From: Hydrogenophilales bacterium
GTDB taxonomy: Bacteria; Pseudomonadota; Gammaproteobacteria; Burkholderiales; Thiobacillaceae
DNA: 64,000 bases
Direction: 5' to 3'
NCBI GenBank assembly: GCA_016703155.1
Contig: JADJCP010000004.1
Coordinates: forward strand, 124,001 to 188,000
The notes under the pieces were generated by a model. That model was not told the DNA's origin, made no database searches, and saw only the letters and a program-made list of their open reading frames with translations. Numbering within the stretch: the first letter of the stretch is position 1; each line of letters opens with the position of its first letter. A program made the translations under genes and the position numbers. Positions 52,342 through 62,171 of this stretch are shown piece by piece.

Positions 52342-54372
52342 ATGAAACCTACCCCCCTCGTGCTTGCCCTCGCGGCCATGTCGCCCTTGTCCGCCTCGGC
52401 GGCGGAGAGCCTCACCCTCGACCAGGTCATCGTCACCGCGCCACGCATGGCCGAGCCGCTCGTCGTCGAACTCGATCCCCAGGCGCCGCAGCAGCCGGTA
52501 CCCGCCAACGATGGCGCCAGTTTCCTCAAGAACATCCCCGGCTTCAGCATGATCCGCAAGGGCGGCACCGACGGCGATCCGGTGCTGCGCGGCCTGGCCG
52601 GCTCGCGCCTCAACATCCTCCTCGACGGCGCCGATTTCCACGGCGGTTGCGGCATGCGCATGGACCCGCCGACCGCCTACGTCTTCCCGGAGACCTTCGA
52701 CACGGTGACCGTCATCAAGGGGCCGCAGACCGTCCTGCACGGCAACGGCAACACCGCCGGCGTCGTCCTCTTCGAGCACGATCCCAAGGCGCTGGCCCGA
52801 CCCGGCGCGGGCGTCGCCGCCGATCTGATGGCCGGTTCCTGGGGACGCCTGGATGGCGTCCTCTCCGGTCGCTACGCCACCGACAAGGCCTATGTCCAGG
52901 CCATCGCCACGCACGCCGAATCCGACGATTACGACGACGGCGACGACCGGACGGTGCATTCCGCCTACGAGCGCCAGAGCCTCTCCGCCGTCGCCGGCTG
53001 GACGCCCGACCAGAACACGCGCGTCGAATTCAGCGCCGTCGGCAGCCGTGCCGAGGCCGCTTACGCCGATCGCATGATGGACGGCGTCGTCTTCGACCGC
53101 GAGGGCTACGGCCTGAAGCTGGAGAAGAGCAACCTGACGCCGACCCTGCAAAAACTCACCGCGCAGGTCAACACCAACTACATCGACCACGTCATGGACA
53201 ACTACAGTCTGCGCGCCAAGCCGGCCGCGTCGATGTATTCGGTGAGCAACCCGGACCGCGAGACGCAAAGCGTCAAGCTCGCCGCCGACCTGGCCCTGGG
53301 CGACGCGACGCTACTCACCCTGGGCGCCAGCTGGCAGGGCAACGAGCACACCCTGCGCAAGGCCAGCGGCATGACCCAGGCCCTGGCCGATGCCTACGCC
53401 GGCCTGCCGCGCGTGCGCGACATGGAGACCGGCATCCGCGGCGTGTACGCGGAGATGCGCCACGATCTGGCCGCGGAGCGTCGGCTCATCGCCGGTCTGC
53501 GCCTCGACGACTGGAGCGCCGACCGTTACAACAGCATGAACGGCGCGAAGCTGGCCGACGCCGACGACACCCTGAAGAGCGGTTTCCTGCGCTACGAGCA
53601 GGATCTTGCCGGCGGCACGACGGCCTTCGCCGGCCTCGGCCACGCCGAGCGGCCCATGGACTACTGGGAGGCCTCGACCTACAACGGCCTGCTGGCCAGC
53701 CATGCGCTCGACCCGGAAAAGAACACCCAGCTCGACGCCGGCCTGATCTGGAAACGCGGCAACCTCAACGGCTCGCTGTCGGTGTTCTACAGCAAGGTCG
53801 CGGATTACATCCTCCCCTACACCGGCATGATGGCCAGCCCGCGTTTGTACAGCTGCGCCAGCACGGTCATGGGCGGCATGACTACCTGGAATTGCAGCGG
53901 CAACGTCGATGCCACCCGCTACGGCGGCGAGGCCGACATGGCCTGGCGCTTCGCGCCGAAGTGGACCCTGCGCGGCACGCTCGCCTACGTCCATGCCGAC
54001 AACGACACGCACGACGTCGCCCTCGCCCAGACGCCGCCCCTGGAAGGTCGCATCGGCCTGGACTATGCCACCGGTCCCTGGACCTTCGGCGGCGTCCTGC
54101 GCCTGGTCGCCGAGCAGGACCGCGTCGACCCCGGCTACGGCAACATCGTCGGCCAGGACTATGGCGTCACCGACAGCTTCAACACCCTGTCGCTGAACCT
54201 GGCCTACAAGCCGAGCAAGACGCTTCTGGTCACCGCCGGTATCGACAACGTCTTCGACGAGGCCTATGCCGAACACCTGGCGCGCGACAACAGCTTCGAG
54301 GCCGGCCCGAGCACGCGCGTCAACGAACCGGGGCGCTTCGTCTGGGCCAAGGTGAACTACCGCTTCGAGTGA
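52342..54372 (+). CDS. TonB-dependent outer-membrane copper receptor (OprC/NosA-like)
   Basis: Outer-membrane receptor of 676 residues. A signal peptide (about 1-20, ending SASAAES) precedes the TonB box region (LDQVIVTAP), a plug domain (about 45-165) and a 22-strand barrel ending in a C-terminal aromatic residue (NYRFE region). The plug stretch HGGCGMRMDPPTAY (about 97-110) and DTVTVIKGPQTV are characteristic of the OprC/NosA copper-receptor group. AGGAG precedes the ATG at 52342. Its own tonB gene follows 7 nt later, so the pair is a dedicated uptake unit. Confidence 0.9.
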   Translation: MKPTPLVLALAAMSPLSASAAESLTLDQVIVTAPRMAEPLVVELDPQAPQQPVPANDGASFLKNIPGFSMIRKGGTDGDPVLRGLAGSRLNILLDGADFHGGCGMRMDPPTAYVFPETFDTVTVIKGPQTVLHGNGNTAGVVLFEHDPKALARPGAGVAADLMAGSWGRLDGVLSGRYATDKAYVQAIATHAESDDYDDGDDRTVHSAYERQSLSAVAGWTPDQNTRVEFSAVGSRAEAAYADRMMDGVVFDREGYGLKLEKSNLTPTLQKLTAQVNTNYIDHVMDNYSLRAKPAASMYSVSNPDRETQSVKLAADLALGDATLLTLGASWQGNEHTLRKASGMTQALADAYAGLPRVRDMETGIRGVYAEMRHDLAAERRLIAGLRLDDWSADRYNSMNGAKLADADDTLKSGFLRYEQDLAGGTTAFAGLGHAERPMDYWEASTYNGLLASHALDPEKNTQLDAGLIWKRGNLNGSLSVFYSKVADYILPYTGMMASPRLYSCASTVMGGMTTWNCSGNVDATRYGGEADMAWRFAPKWTLRGTLAYVHADNDTHDVALAQTPPLEGRIGLDYATGPWTFGGVLRLVAEQDRVDPGYGNIVGQDYGVTDSFNTLSLNLAYKPSKTLLVTAGIDNVFDEAYAEHLARDNSFEAGPSTRVNEPGRFVWAKVNYRFE

Positions 54373-54379
54373 TGCGGCC

Positions 54380-55174
54380 TTGAACGCGGCGACCCTGCCT
54401 TGGCCGGAGTCCAGGCGTTCCACACTGCCGTGGGCCGGGCTGGGCGTCTCGCTCGTCGCGCATGGCCTGGCGGCCGGCTTGCTCTGGGGATTCTGGCAGG
54501 CGCCGCCCTGGAAAATCCAGCCCGAGCCGGTCGTCCTCGATGTCCGCCTGGGTCAGGCGGCCCACTCAACGGCGCGCTTCACGCCGCCGATGGCTGCGCG
54601 CCCGCCCAGTCCCATGCCACGGTCAGCGCCGCCTGTTTCCACGAGACCCACGCCACAGGCAACGCAACCCGTGCCTATCCCGGTGCTTGTCGCGCCGCCC
54701 CACGAAACCCCTTCACCCGCCGCCTTACCCGCGCCGGCGCCGCAGCGCGCCGAGCCTGTCACAACGGCTCAGCCGTCTATTGCCGCCGCCCCGGTCCGGA
54801 TGGCCGCCTTGCCCGTACCGGTGACAGCGCCCGCCACGGAGAGGCCGTCAACACCCGCCCAAGCCACCCCTGAGGCCGCCGCCGAGATCGAACACCGCTG
54901 GCACCTCGTCCTGCTGGAACGTCTACGCGATATGAAGCGCTATCCCATGGCCGCGCGTCGCCTCGGCCAGGAAGGTGTCGTCGTCGTAGAAGCGCGCATT
55001 GCCCCGGACGGACGCCTGGAAGGCGCGCTGGTGAAACGTGGTTCGGGCTACTCGCTGCTCGACAACGACGCACTGCGTCTCCTGGAAAGCGCCGCCGAGG
55101 CCGCGCGCGCCCAGCTCAGGCCGGAACGGCCGACAAGGATGGAAGTGCCGATTGCCTATCGGTTAGAGCAATAG
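54380..55174 (+). CDS. tonB: TonB protein paired with the copper receptor
   Basis: Energy transducer of 264 residues. One membrane helix (LGVSLVAHGLAAGLLWGF, about 21-38; note the conserved SxxxH-type start SLVAH) precedes a long Pro/Ala/Thr-rich periplasmic spacer (about 60-165). A TonB C-terminal domain (about 175-264) contains MKRYPMAARRLGQEGVVVVE. The frame starts with TTG at 54380; no ATG lies before the membrane helix. It follows the receptor gene by 7 bp. Confidence 0.87.
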   Translation: MNAATLPWPESRRSTLPWAGLGVSLVAHGLAAGLLWGFWQAPPWKIQPEPVVLDVRLGQAAHSTARFTPPMAARPPSPMPRSAPPVSTRPTPQATQPVPIPVLVAPPHETPSPAALPAPAPQRAEPVTTAQPSIAAAPVRMAALPVPVTAPATERPSTPAQATPEAAAEIEHRWHLVLLERLRDMKRYPMAARRLGQEGVVVVEARIAPDGRLEGALVKRGSGYSLLDNDALRLLESAAEAARAQLRPERPTRMEVPIAYRLEQ

Positions 55175-55518
55175 CTGAGCGTGAGAGCTTGAGTCGGGTG
55201 AGCCCGGATATCGGCCTATCCAGCCGTTGGGGGTGACCAGAGTGTATAGCCGGTCTAGCACGGGTTGCTGCCGTTAATGGCCCAGGCAGAATGAACGACT
55301 GCCTCCCCATGGACCCCTCGAACTTCCACCTCACTGCCTTCATACGCGTCGTCGGCCTCGGAAGGCGCGGCACTGGGGTAACGACGTCACTCACAAGACG
55401 CTTCTCTCTGCCAGCAGTGGTGGCACTAGCTGCCATAACAGTGACTGTGTTGCGGAAGACCTCGGCGTGGCCCTGGGCGTCTTTGTTCTTCCGTCGTCCA
55501 GAGCTTTCTTTTCCTAAG
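55175..55518. other. Gene-free stretch between tonB and the methyltransferase
   Basis: About 345 bp. Short frames exist on both strands but none has a believable start, composition or family resemblance. No repeat or terminator is obvious. It is the right-hand end of the housekeeping block and the downstream border of the five-gene accessory operon. Confidence 0.5.
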
Positions 55519-56655
55519 TTATTGCAGTGGAAATTCCAGTAGATCCGTTTTTGACACCACAGACGCACATGTTCCATGGGCAACCGTCAAACGGTAGGCA
55601 ATCCCACCGAGAGACCTTAGTGCACGAATTACCAATTCTCTTCGTTCAGGCCGCACACGGATGCGATAAACGCAATCTGTAAATACAGCCCCACCTCGCT
55701 CTATGATCGCTGCATATGCCAAGCAGCGACTGCCTACGCGCGGAATCACGATATCACCGGCACGTGCCAACCAACGATCAGGGCAATCCGGCACTTTTCC
55801 GAGACGCACCCTGCCCCTGGGAAAATGTTTAAACGTCGTTGTGTGGAAGGTTGTGTGCCCCAATGCCAACGCCTCCGCATGACTCAGTGCCCCACGTTGT
55901 ATTTCGGGCCCAATATCGCCCAACAGTATGCCCGTAGCCGACTCTAGAAGGTGGTAGCGTGCATCAAGGCGTTTGCATGCCCGAGCCAAAGGGACGAGTA
56001 CCGTGTCTCCCATGACGTTCTCAAGCAGAATTTCTCGGACAACTCTCCCCTTCTGTAGAAACATGGCCACCGTCCGAGCCTCGGCTCCCTGGAACAAATG
56101 CCTAGGCAACTCGACGACTCGGTGCAAGCCATGACGCACCATCAAAGCCACTCTCAAATCTTCGAAAGCCGGATTGACTGCTACCCCCTCGGGCAGAATG
56201 ATGGCCAACTCCCCACCTTGCTTCAGCATCCGCAGGTTTTGGGCAAGGAAAACCACGTCCCGTGTCACGCGTCTGGGCGATATCACATCCCCCAAACCTG
56301 CATGGCGGAGGATTGCCAGATGGTCCGCCCTAATTTCCATAGTCCCATAGGGCGGGTTGCCCAAGGCGACGTCGATTGAACCCTCTTCGATACCTAATAA
56401 GCTCGGCAGGTCATATCGCAAGGCATCGACATGACGGCATTCGGCCACCCCCAGTCGGCAACGTGCCAAGGCAACATTGTCTGGATCAATATCCGCCGCC
56501 AACAACCGCGCTTGTTCCCAACGCCGGCGCGCCGCCAATAGCAACTCGCCCTGGCCCACTCCCAGATCGCATATGTGCATGGGTGACTGGCTGCCAACAC
56601 CTTCTACCAGCCAACTACCCGCAGCGGGCGGCGTATAAAACTGGCCCAAACTCAT
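55519..56655 (-). CDS. N6-adenine DNA methyltransferase with specificity-like C-terminus
   Basis: Protein of 378 residues from the ATG at 56655 (MSLGQFYTPPAAG), which overlaps the upstream stop as ATGA. Motif order is that of gamma-class (type I/IIG-like) adenine methyltransferases: GQFYTPP (motif X), the SAM motif CDLGVGQGELLLAA (about 29-42), and catalytic NPPY in VALGNPPYGTMEI (about 99-111). The C-terminal half (about 270-375) looks like a target-recognition domain (ARAGDIVIPRVGSRCLAYAA). No nuclease or helicase motif is present. It is the last gene of the five-gene operon and could mark self DNA. Confidence 0.85.
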   Translation of the reverse strand: MSLGQFYTPPAAGSWLVEGVGSQSPMHICDLGVGQGELLLAARRRWEQARLLAADIDPDNVALARCRLGVAECRHVDALRYDLPSLLGIEEGSIDVALGNPPYGTMEIRADHLAILRHAGLGDVISPRRVTRDVVFLAQNLRMLKQGGELAIILPEGVAVNPAFEDLRVALMVRHGLHRVVELPRHLFQGAEARTVAMFLQKGRVVREILLENVMGDTVLVPLARACKRLDARYHLLESATGILLGDIGPEIQRGALSHAEALALGHTTFHTTTFKHFPRGRVRLGKVPDCPDRWLARAGDIVIPRVGSRCLAYAAIIERGGAVFTDCVYRIRVRPERRELVIRALRSLGGIAYRLTVAHGTCASVVSKTDLLEFPLQ

Positions 56656-57590
56656 GCCAGTAGCCTCTGGCAATCATAGAAATGCACCCGCTCGACTCCT
56701 GAGCTTCGTGGCGTTTGCTGCACTGGAAAGTCATAGAGCAGACGCACCCGGCCACGATCCCGCTCACTTAGCCCAAAGTAGAACCACAAGATCCCTAGGT
56801 TCATGGGTTTAGGGCCCAGGGGCGCTAGATCCAGCCAGCGGGCCTGGCGGAAATGTGCCAAGCAGAACGCGGCCACCGCCGCCGGGTCCACTGCTGACAC
56901 CGATTGCACCTGATTTGCAAACCCGCGCTCAAAATCCTCCAACCAGGGTGAGGCAGCCGCTCGGGCACGCGCCACACCTTCCGGAACGAAAGGCGGATCG
57001 GCCACCACCACGTAAAGATGCTCTTCCTTCCAGTCATAACGGTCGATGAATTTCCAGGCCCGGGCCTTATCGAATCCCAGGTACACCAAGTGCCGTGCCC
57101 CTTGCCGATCCGGGTCCAAGGCCAGGGAGACATAACCCTTGGGTTGTTCAATGGGGTGGAGTTTCTGGTCGGTCAAGGCTCGCTCAGGGAAGGTGTAGTT
57201 CGCCGGAGCCACATAAAGGCATGCGAGCTTGTCCAGGCGACAAGTCCGCAGGGCCGGCAGCAGATAGAGCAGGGTGTCGAAGGCCAACAGATTCATGTCG
57301 ATCAGAACCCGCCGGCCAGTCGGCAAATGCCGGTCCAGCCACGCCCCCAGCGACAGCCAATCCACCCTCTCCTCCTGGCCCTCCCCCGCGCCCACGACAA
57401 ACTGATGGGGCGTGTCTTCGTCGTACCGAAGGATATGGATGCGCGGCACGCAGGCCAGATGTTCTCTTCCCCAGCATGCCCGCGCCTCCTCGATCTCTCG
57501 GCCGCTGACGATCAGTGCATCCCAAGGGCCCAGGTCCGCCAAGGCTCCTGGCGCCTCCTCCGGCGCCCAGCTGACGACCTCATTCTCCAT
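56652..57590 (-). CDS. Unknown protein of the accessory operon (fourth gene)
   Basis: Protein of 312 residues from the ATG at 57590, overlapping the upstream stop by 11 nt. I recognise no family. Visible features are a possible Rossmann-like beta-strand pattern in the N-terminal half (WDALIVSGREIEEA; RRVLIDMNLLAFDTLLYLLPAL) and LYVVVADPPFVPEG (about 191-204). The DPPF there superficially recalls a methyltransferase motif IV, but no SAM-binding motif precedes it. It has no signal peptide or membrane helix. It is translationally coupled on both sides, so its product probably works with the methyltransferase and the large ATPase. Confidence 0.75.
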   Translation of the reverse strand: MENEVVSWAPEEAPGALADLGPWDALIVSGREIEEARACWGREHLACVPRIHILRYDEDTPHQFVVGAGEGQEERVDWLSLGAWLDRHLPTGRRVLIDMNLLAFDTLLYLLPALRTCRLDKLACLYVAPANYTFPERALTDQKLHPIEQPKGYVSLALDPDRQGARHLVYLGFDKARAWKFIDRYDWKEEHLYVVVADPPFVPEGVARARAAASPWLEDFERGFANQVQSVSAVDPAAVAAFCLAHFRQARWLDLAPLGPKPMNLGILWFYFGLSERDRGRVRLLYDFPVQQTPRSSGVERVHFYDCQRLLA

Positions 57591-60399
57591 CGAAAAGCTG
57601 GGACTGCCCGACGGCCACGTCCCCTCCCAGGCGCTCAAACTCCTGTTCCTTCTGTTTGTGCAAGCGTCGCCACTGGGTATCGCTGCCCCGGAACAGGACC
57701 AAGAGCTCCTCGCCGGAAAGACTCATCTTCTTCTTGCGCCGGGTGGAGAGATTGAAGAGCGGCGCGAACCAGGGGCAAATCTGCCAATCCTCACCCCGCA
57801 GTTCGTGCAGAGACTTCTGCTTGTTGCCGCGCAGCTGGCGCAGCACGCCTTCATACCAGGCGTCTGTCAACCATTTATTCAAGCGCTCGCGACCCTCGCC
57901 ATCCGCTACCTCGCCGCGCAAGGCAAAATGGTTGATTTCCGGCTCGCTTTGGCGCGGCCCCTTGTGGGCTGCTTCGAATAGCCGCCCCAGTCGCTCCAGA
58001 AACTGGTTGATCTCTGTCGTCGAGCGGGCGGCAGAGTAGAGGTTTTCTCGCAGAATCAGGGCCTGCTGGTGGATGGCCTCGTCCTGCAAACGCCAAGGGA
58101 TGGGTAATGGTGGGCAATCCGCTGCCATCCACTCAGCCACAATGGCGTGGCAATAATCCAGGAAGACACGAATATTGTTGCCCGCCAAGCCGAGCACGGT
58201 ATTCAGCCCAGCGTACTTCTTGTGGTCCGCGTGGTAAAGCCGGCACAACCAATACAAGGCATCCCGGCTATAGTTGCCGTAATGCTGCTGGGCCTTGTCA
58301 CCACCCTCGCGGAAAGTAGCCACGATTTCCCTGGCAGTTTTGCCCTGATTGCGCAACACCACCGCCACGGCACGGCGCAAAGGGTTCGGCTCGGACTTCA
58401 TCCAGTCCAGCAACACGGCGCCGTCGGCGGGGAAATTCTGCTCAACCCAGGCAGCCAACTCGTCTTTCCGCTTACCCCCCTCCACCAACAACCGCGCCTC
58501 GTTCTCGGCACTAAACTCCTCGAACAAGTCTTCCACCCGCACATAACCATTGCCCTTGAACCAGGGGTCTTCTTCCAAGTGCCGGTTGGCCACACGTAAA
58601 GCATGGCGGGCGAATTCGTAGAAGTCCAGTTCCTCATCCAAAGAATGGCGGCGATAGTCGTGGGTCTCCTCAATGGTCTGGCCCGGCGCCAGGGTCTCCC
58701 GGGTCACCAATCCACCGTTGCGCATGAATAGTCGATAGGTCACGCCATCTTCCCGACGGCTGTGTTTCAGGCGGGTGTTGATAATGCACTGCTGGTATTC
58801 GGCATAGTTCTCGTATTCGTCCACCAGGATAACGAAATAACGCCCGCCAATCCGCCCATCCCGGCGCAAGGCTTCCATCAGGCGCTTCATAAGGGAGTTG
58901 ACAGAGATCAAAATGGGGCAATCCACCCGGTGGGGATTGTTCAGGTAGAGGCGTATCCCAACCAGTTGTTCTTCCAGAAAGTCTGCGAAGGCCGCATGGG
59001 TCGGCTCCATGGACTTCTCGGCGAATTCCGCGAACAAGCCCCGAAACAGTTTAGCCTCGTCACACCATGTGCCAATACCACCCAGAGACTCCAGGGCCAA
59101 TAAAGCCTTGCGGATAACCACGATGTCGAAGAACTGGGCAAACAGTCTGTCAAAGGTATTCCGAAGCGTTTCGTCCCGTTGGTTGAAGCTATCGAGAAAA
59201 TCCGCGTCGATGCGGAAGTACAGGCCGATCTGGTCAATCTCGTCCAGATTCTCTTGGCCATAGAGCCGCCGCTGTTCCGCCAACACCACATCCAGGGCGA
59301 ACTTGCTGGCCAGCATGGTCTTGCCCGAGCCCCGCGAGCCGGTCACGACCAGTGGGGTAAAACGCCCCATGTCCTCGACGATATTGCCGCCCGGATCGAC
59401 GAAGAAGCGTGCGACATCCTCGTCAGAAATGTAATCCCGGCGAATCAAGGCGAAGGGATTGGTACGTTTAACCTGCTCAGGCGCCAACACAGTGGGCTCT
59501 TGGCCCGACTGAATCGCATCCATCAGCTTATCTATAACTGTGGCATAAGGCTTATGCTCACCCCCGTTGTCCCGTTCCCAGCAAAACACCCGCTCTTCCA
59601 GCGCCAGATCGGGGTCGTAGGGCAACTCGGCGTGAAACCCCTGAAATCTGGGCCATTGCATGCGAATGTCCCCCCGACGCCGAGTCAGGGCATCGGCCCC
59701 TATCATGGTCGGCACCGGCGAGGCCACCAGCAAGACCCGCTTTTTGCCGAACTCCTTCTCCACATCGCTGCCGAGCAAGGTATCGACGACGCGGCGCGTG
59801 CCCTCGATGTTCTGCCAGTTCAGGCTGGAGACCACCACCACGGTATCAGCTAGTTCCAGGGCGCTGATGTAGAGCTCGTCAGAGATGCCGGTACGGGCAT
59901 CGATCAGGACATGGTCAAAGCCTTCGGCTAGAAAGCGGTGCTTGAGGTTCTGCAACAGGGTTTGGCCACAACTTTCATAAAAGCTCTTCCAGGAAAATTG
60001 GCTGATCCGCTCGTCGTAATCACCGGCCGACACATCACCGGAGGGCAGCAACCAAAGTTGCCCTCCCCTGTCCCTTGAGTTTTTCACCCACCTCAGACTT
60101 GGCTGGGCGCAGAAAGTCCGCCAATTCGAATTCGAAGGCCTCGCTATCGCCTTTTTCCTGCCAATGGGTAAGCAACTCCAACAACCCCTTGCCCGGCCAA
60201 CCCATCAGGTCGCGGGGAGTGTCTACCCTTGGCCGGAATAGGTCGGTCATATGCTGGCCGGGGGCCCCAGGTCCAGGTCGAGGATCAATACCTTTTTCTT
60301 CTGGCGCGCTAGCTCAAAGGCGACATTGGCGAGAACAAGGCTACGGCCCACCCCGCCCTTGTGGGAATAAAACGCGATAAAGCGCCCGTAGCTAGTCAT
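57580..60399 (-). CDS. ParA/MinD-like (KGGVGR variant) plus P-loop ATPase fusion, frame broken twice
   Basis: About 939 residues if read through. From the ATG at 60399 the protein starts MTSYGRFIAFYSHKGGVGRS, a ParA/MinD deviant Walker A with Arg for Lys, and reaches LILDLDLG before a stop. A missing G near 60263 and an extra G near 60075 shift the frame and then restore it; the middle piece is readable as MTDLFRPRVDTPRDLMGW. The ParA-type motif HVLIDARTGISDELY follows. A second ATPase begins near residue 350 with TGSRGSGKTMLASKF (about 59320-59345) and Walker B FVILVDEYENY. The long C-terminus is helical. I infer an NTP-driven signalling or conflict ATPase. Confidence 0.8.
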
Positions 60400-61253
60400 T
60401 GATTCACGTGGTTAGGTTCTGGGCGGCGCCGAAAAATTCGGTCCTGGGGAAGCCGCTTATCCGGTTCCTTCCATTGCAACTGCACGGCGGCCTTCTCGGG
60501 TGAGTAACCCACCACGGGGTCCAACAGCCAAGATTCAATCACCATGCGGATATCGTTAATGGCTTCCGGGCAGACTCCCGCCTGTCCACAATTGATCCTC
60601 AGGCTCTGATAGGCCTCAACCACCTCGCTCACGAAGTCTTTTGTATCCCCTTGGTGGGCCGTTTGCCTAGCCAGCAGGGAGAAGAGCTCGATGGCGGGAA
60701 ACTCCTTGGCCTTCTTTGCCTTTTCGAGCCAGGCATCCACCTGTGGAATCGGCTCGCCAGCCTGCATCATGCCCATGCTGCCATGCAAGACCGCTTGCCA
60801 TGCCAACAAGCCGTCCTCATCCACCGCCTTGGCCGCTTCATCGATCCAGCACCAGAATCGAGCACGCCACCAAGCACGATCTCCCAGTCCTAGCTTGGAT
60901 AGTATGCGAAGCACCGCTACTACTCTGCGGCGGCCATCCCCGGTAATTACGGAGCCATGTTTGATGTCTTCCTCGTCCAGTAGAAAGCACAGGGGTTCGA
61001 CAAATCCTTCGGCGGTTCTTGTCTCCAGGCCCAGTCCGGCAACGAAGGCGGCGGCAACTTCCAGGGCCTCTGTCTCCTGGTCATGCCACAGGACAGCAAC
61101 TGCTTGACAGAAATTCGGCCAAAACTCTGCTCGTCCGTCTTCATCCAGTCCAGCCCAGCGAGACAGCAAGATATCGTCACCCGCGACACCCCTGTCCGGA
61201 TTAATGCCACCTGGGCGTTCCAACAATATGTTCAGAATATCTTCGCAGTTCAT
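60396..61253 (-). CDS. Unknown helical protein of the accessory operon (second gene)
   Basis: Acidic, apparently all-helical soluble protein of 285 residues starting MNCEDILNILLERPGGINPD. Tryptophan-rich segments such as DRAWWRARFWCWIDEAAKAV (about 125-144) suggest a helical-repeat scaffold. No catalytic motif is visible. It starts 4 nt inside the previous gene (ATGA overlap) and ends 4 nt inside the start of the large ATPase gene, so its dose is probably tied to both. Confidence 0.75.
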   Translation of the reverse strand: MNCEDILNILLERPGGINPDRGVAGDDILLSRWAGLDEDGRAEFWPNFCQAVAVLWHDQETEALEVAAAFVAGLGLETRTAEGFVEPLCFLLDEEDIKHGSVITGDGRRRVVAVLRILSKLGLGDRAWWRARFWCWIDEAAKAVDEDGLLAWQAVLHGSMGMMQAGEPIPQVDAWLEKAKKAKEFPAIELFSLLARQTAHQGDTKDFVSEVVEAYQSLRINCGQAGVCPEAINDIRMVIESWLLDPVVGYSPEKAAVQLQWKEPDKRLPQDRIFRRRPEPNHVNQ

Positions 61254-62062
61254 GGCGAGTGCCTCATCTCAATCCGCTTCTGCTCGACTTCCAAGCGACA
61301 TTCCTTCCAGAAGGCCATGTCCAGTTTGGGCTCCTCCAAGGAAAACTCCTCCAAGGGCAATGGCCAAGCATCCACGATCTTCACTTCTGACTTTAACGCT
61401 ACCCATTCCTTGTAGGCAGGGCGATTATCTCTCAGGCTTCTTGTCCATCCATAGCCAAACGATGAAGGCGCTGCACGCCAATAGAATGTATAGCCAGCAT
61501 CCGCCAGCGTAGGCTTTGATAAATTGCCTGTCACTTCAACCGTGAACACAATCACTCGTCGATCCGATTTTCCGACGGCTTCATACTGTCCCAGATCGGC
61601 CGCCACGTCGCTCCCTTTGAGTGCAGAAAGCGCTTGGTGACCCAGATCGGTCAGCCAACAGATTTGACGGCTCTTTTCCTTTAACCAAGTATTGGCGTGT
61701 TTCACCAGCTGCTTGCGAATGGGATGCCCAGTCGGGAGCAATGTAGGAAGAGAGGGGATCATCTCTTCGTATTTCTTATTTGTCATGGACACCCAGTACA
61801 TTTCCCCTCCGGGAAGGGCACATGCATCGCCGAGACATAAATAGCCTTGTTCCAGATGGACTTGTCTGCACGGGATTTTTTCCAGGCTATTTGCGTCCAG
61901 TTTATGGAAGGCATCCGCTACAGGGTATCGACAGTCACCAGATTCCAGGTAATTCTTCCAGGTGAGCGCATCCTTTAGTACGGTAGTGTCGGCAAGGTCA
62001 CCAGACATTAATGCTCGACGACCTCGCCGAGCAACTTGCCATGGGGTTAGAGTGGATGGCAC
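61250..62062 (-). CDS. Unknown protein, first gene of the accessory operon
   Basis: Soluble protein of 270 residues with a GTG start at 62062 (MPSTLTPWQVARRGRRALMS); an internal ATG at 62008 would be an alternative. A PCRQVHLEQGYLCLGDACALP stretch (four lines of beta pattern and two cysteines) lies near 61-82, and a beta-rich part follows (IVFTVEVTGNLSKPT). I recognise no domain. It is the promoter-proximal gene of the unit; its 3' end overlaps the second gene as ATGA. Confidence 0.72.
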   Translation of the reverse strand: MPSTLTPWQVARRGRRALMSGDLADTTVLKDALTWKNYLESGDCRYPVADAFHKLDANSLEKIPCRQVHLEQGYLCLGDACALPGGEMYWVSMTNKKYEEMIPSLPTLLPTGHPIRKQLVKHANTWLKEKSRQICWLTDLGHQALSALKGSDVAADLGQYEAVGKSDRRVIVFTVEVTGNLSKPTLADAGYTFYWRAAPSSFGYGWTRSLRDNRPAYKEWVALKSEVKIVDAWPLPLEEFSLEEPKLDMAFWKECRLEVEQKRIEMRHSP

Positions 62063-62171
62063 TTCCGTGGGCTCCCTGTTTATGTGTTCTGGCTGGGATG
62101 TTATCCCAGCAGGCCATTACAGGCGAGCCCGCCCATGTATGGGTTGAGCCGTCTCCGCCTCGATCACCAGC

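Noticed and set aside
52308..54383. Long Arg/His-rich frame of 691 codons overlapping the copper receptor
   Set aside because: Composition is that of a frame-shifted shadow; the receptor frame has signal peptide, plug motifs and barrel.
55116..55583. Frames of 83 (plus) and 155 (minus) codons between tonB and the methyltransferase
   Set aside because: Unbalanced composition, no family resemblance, and the minus frame overlaps both flanking genes.
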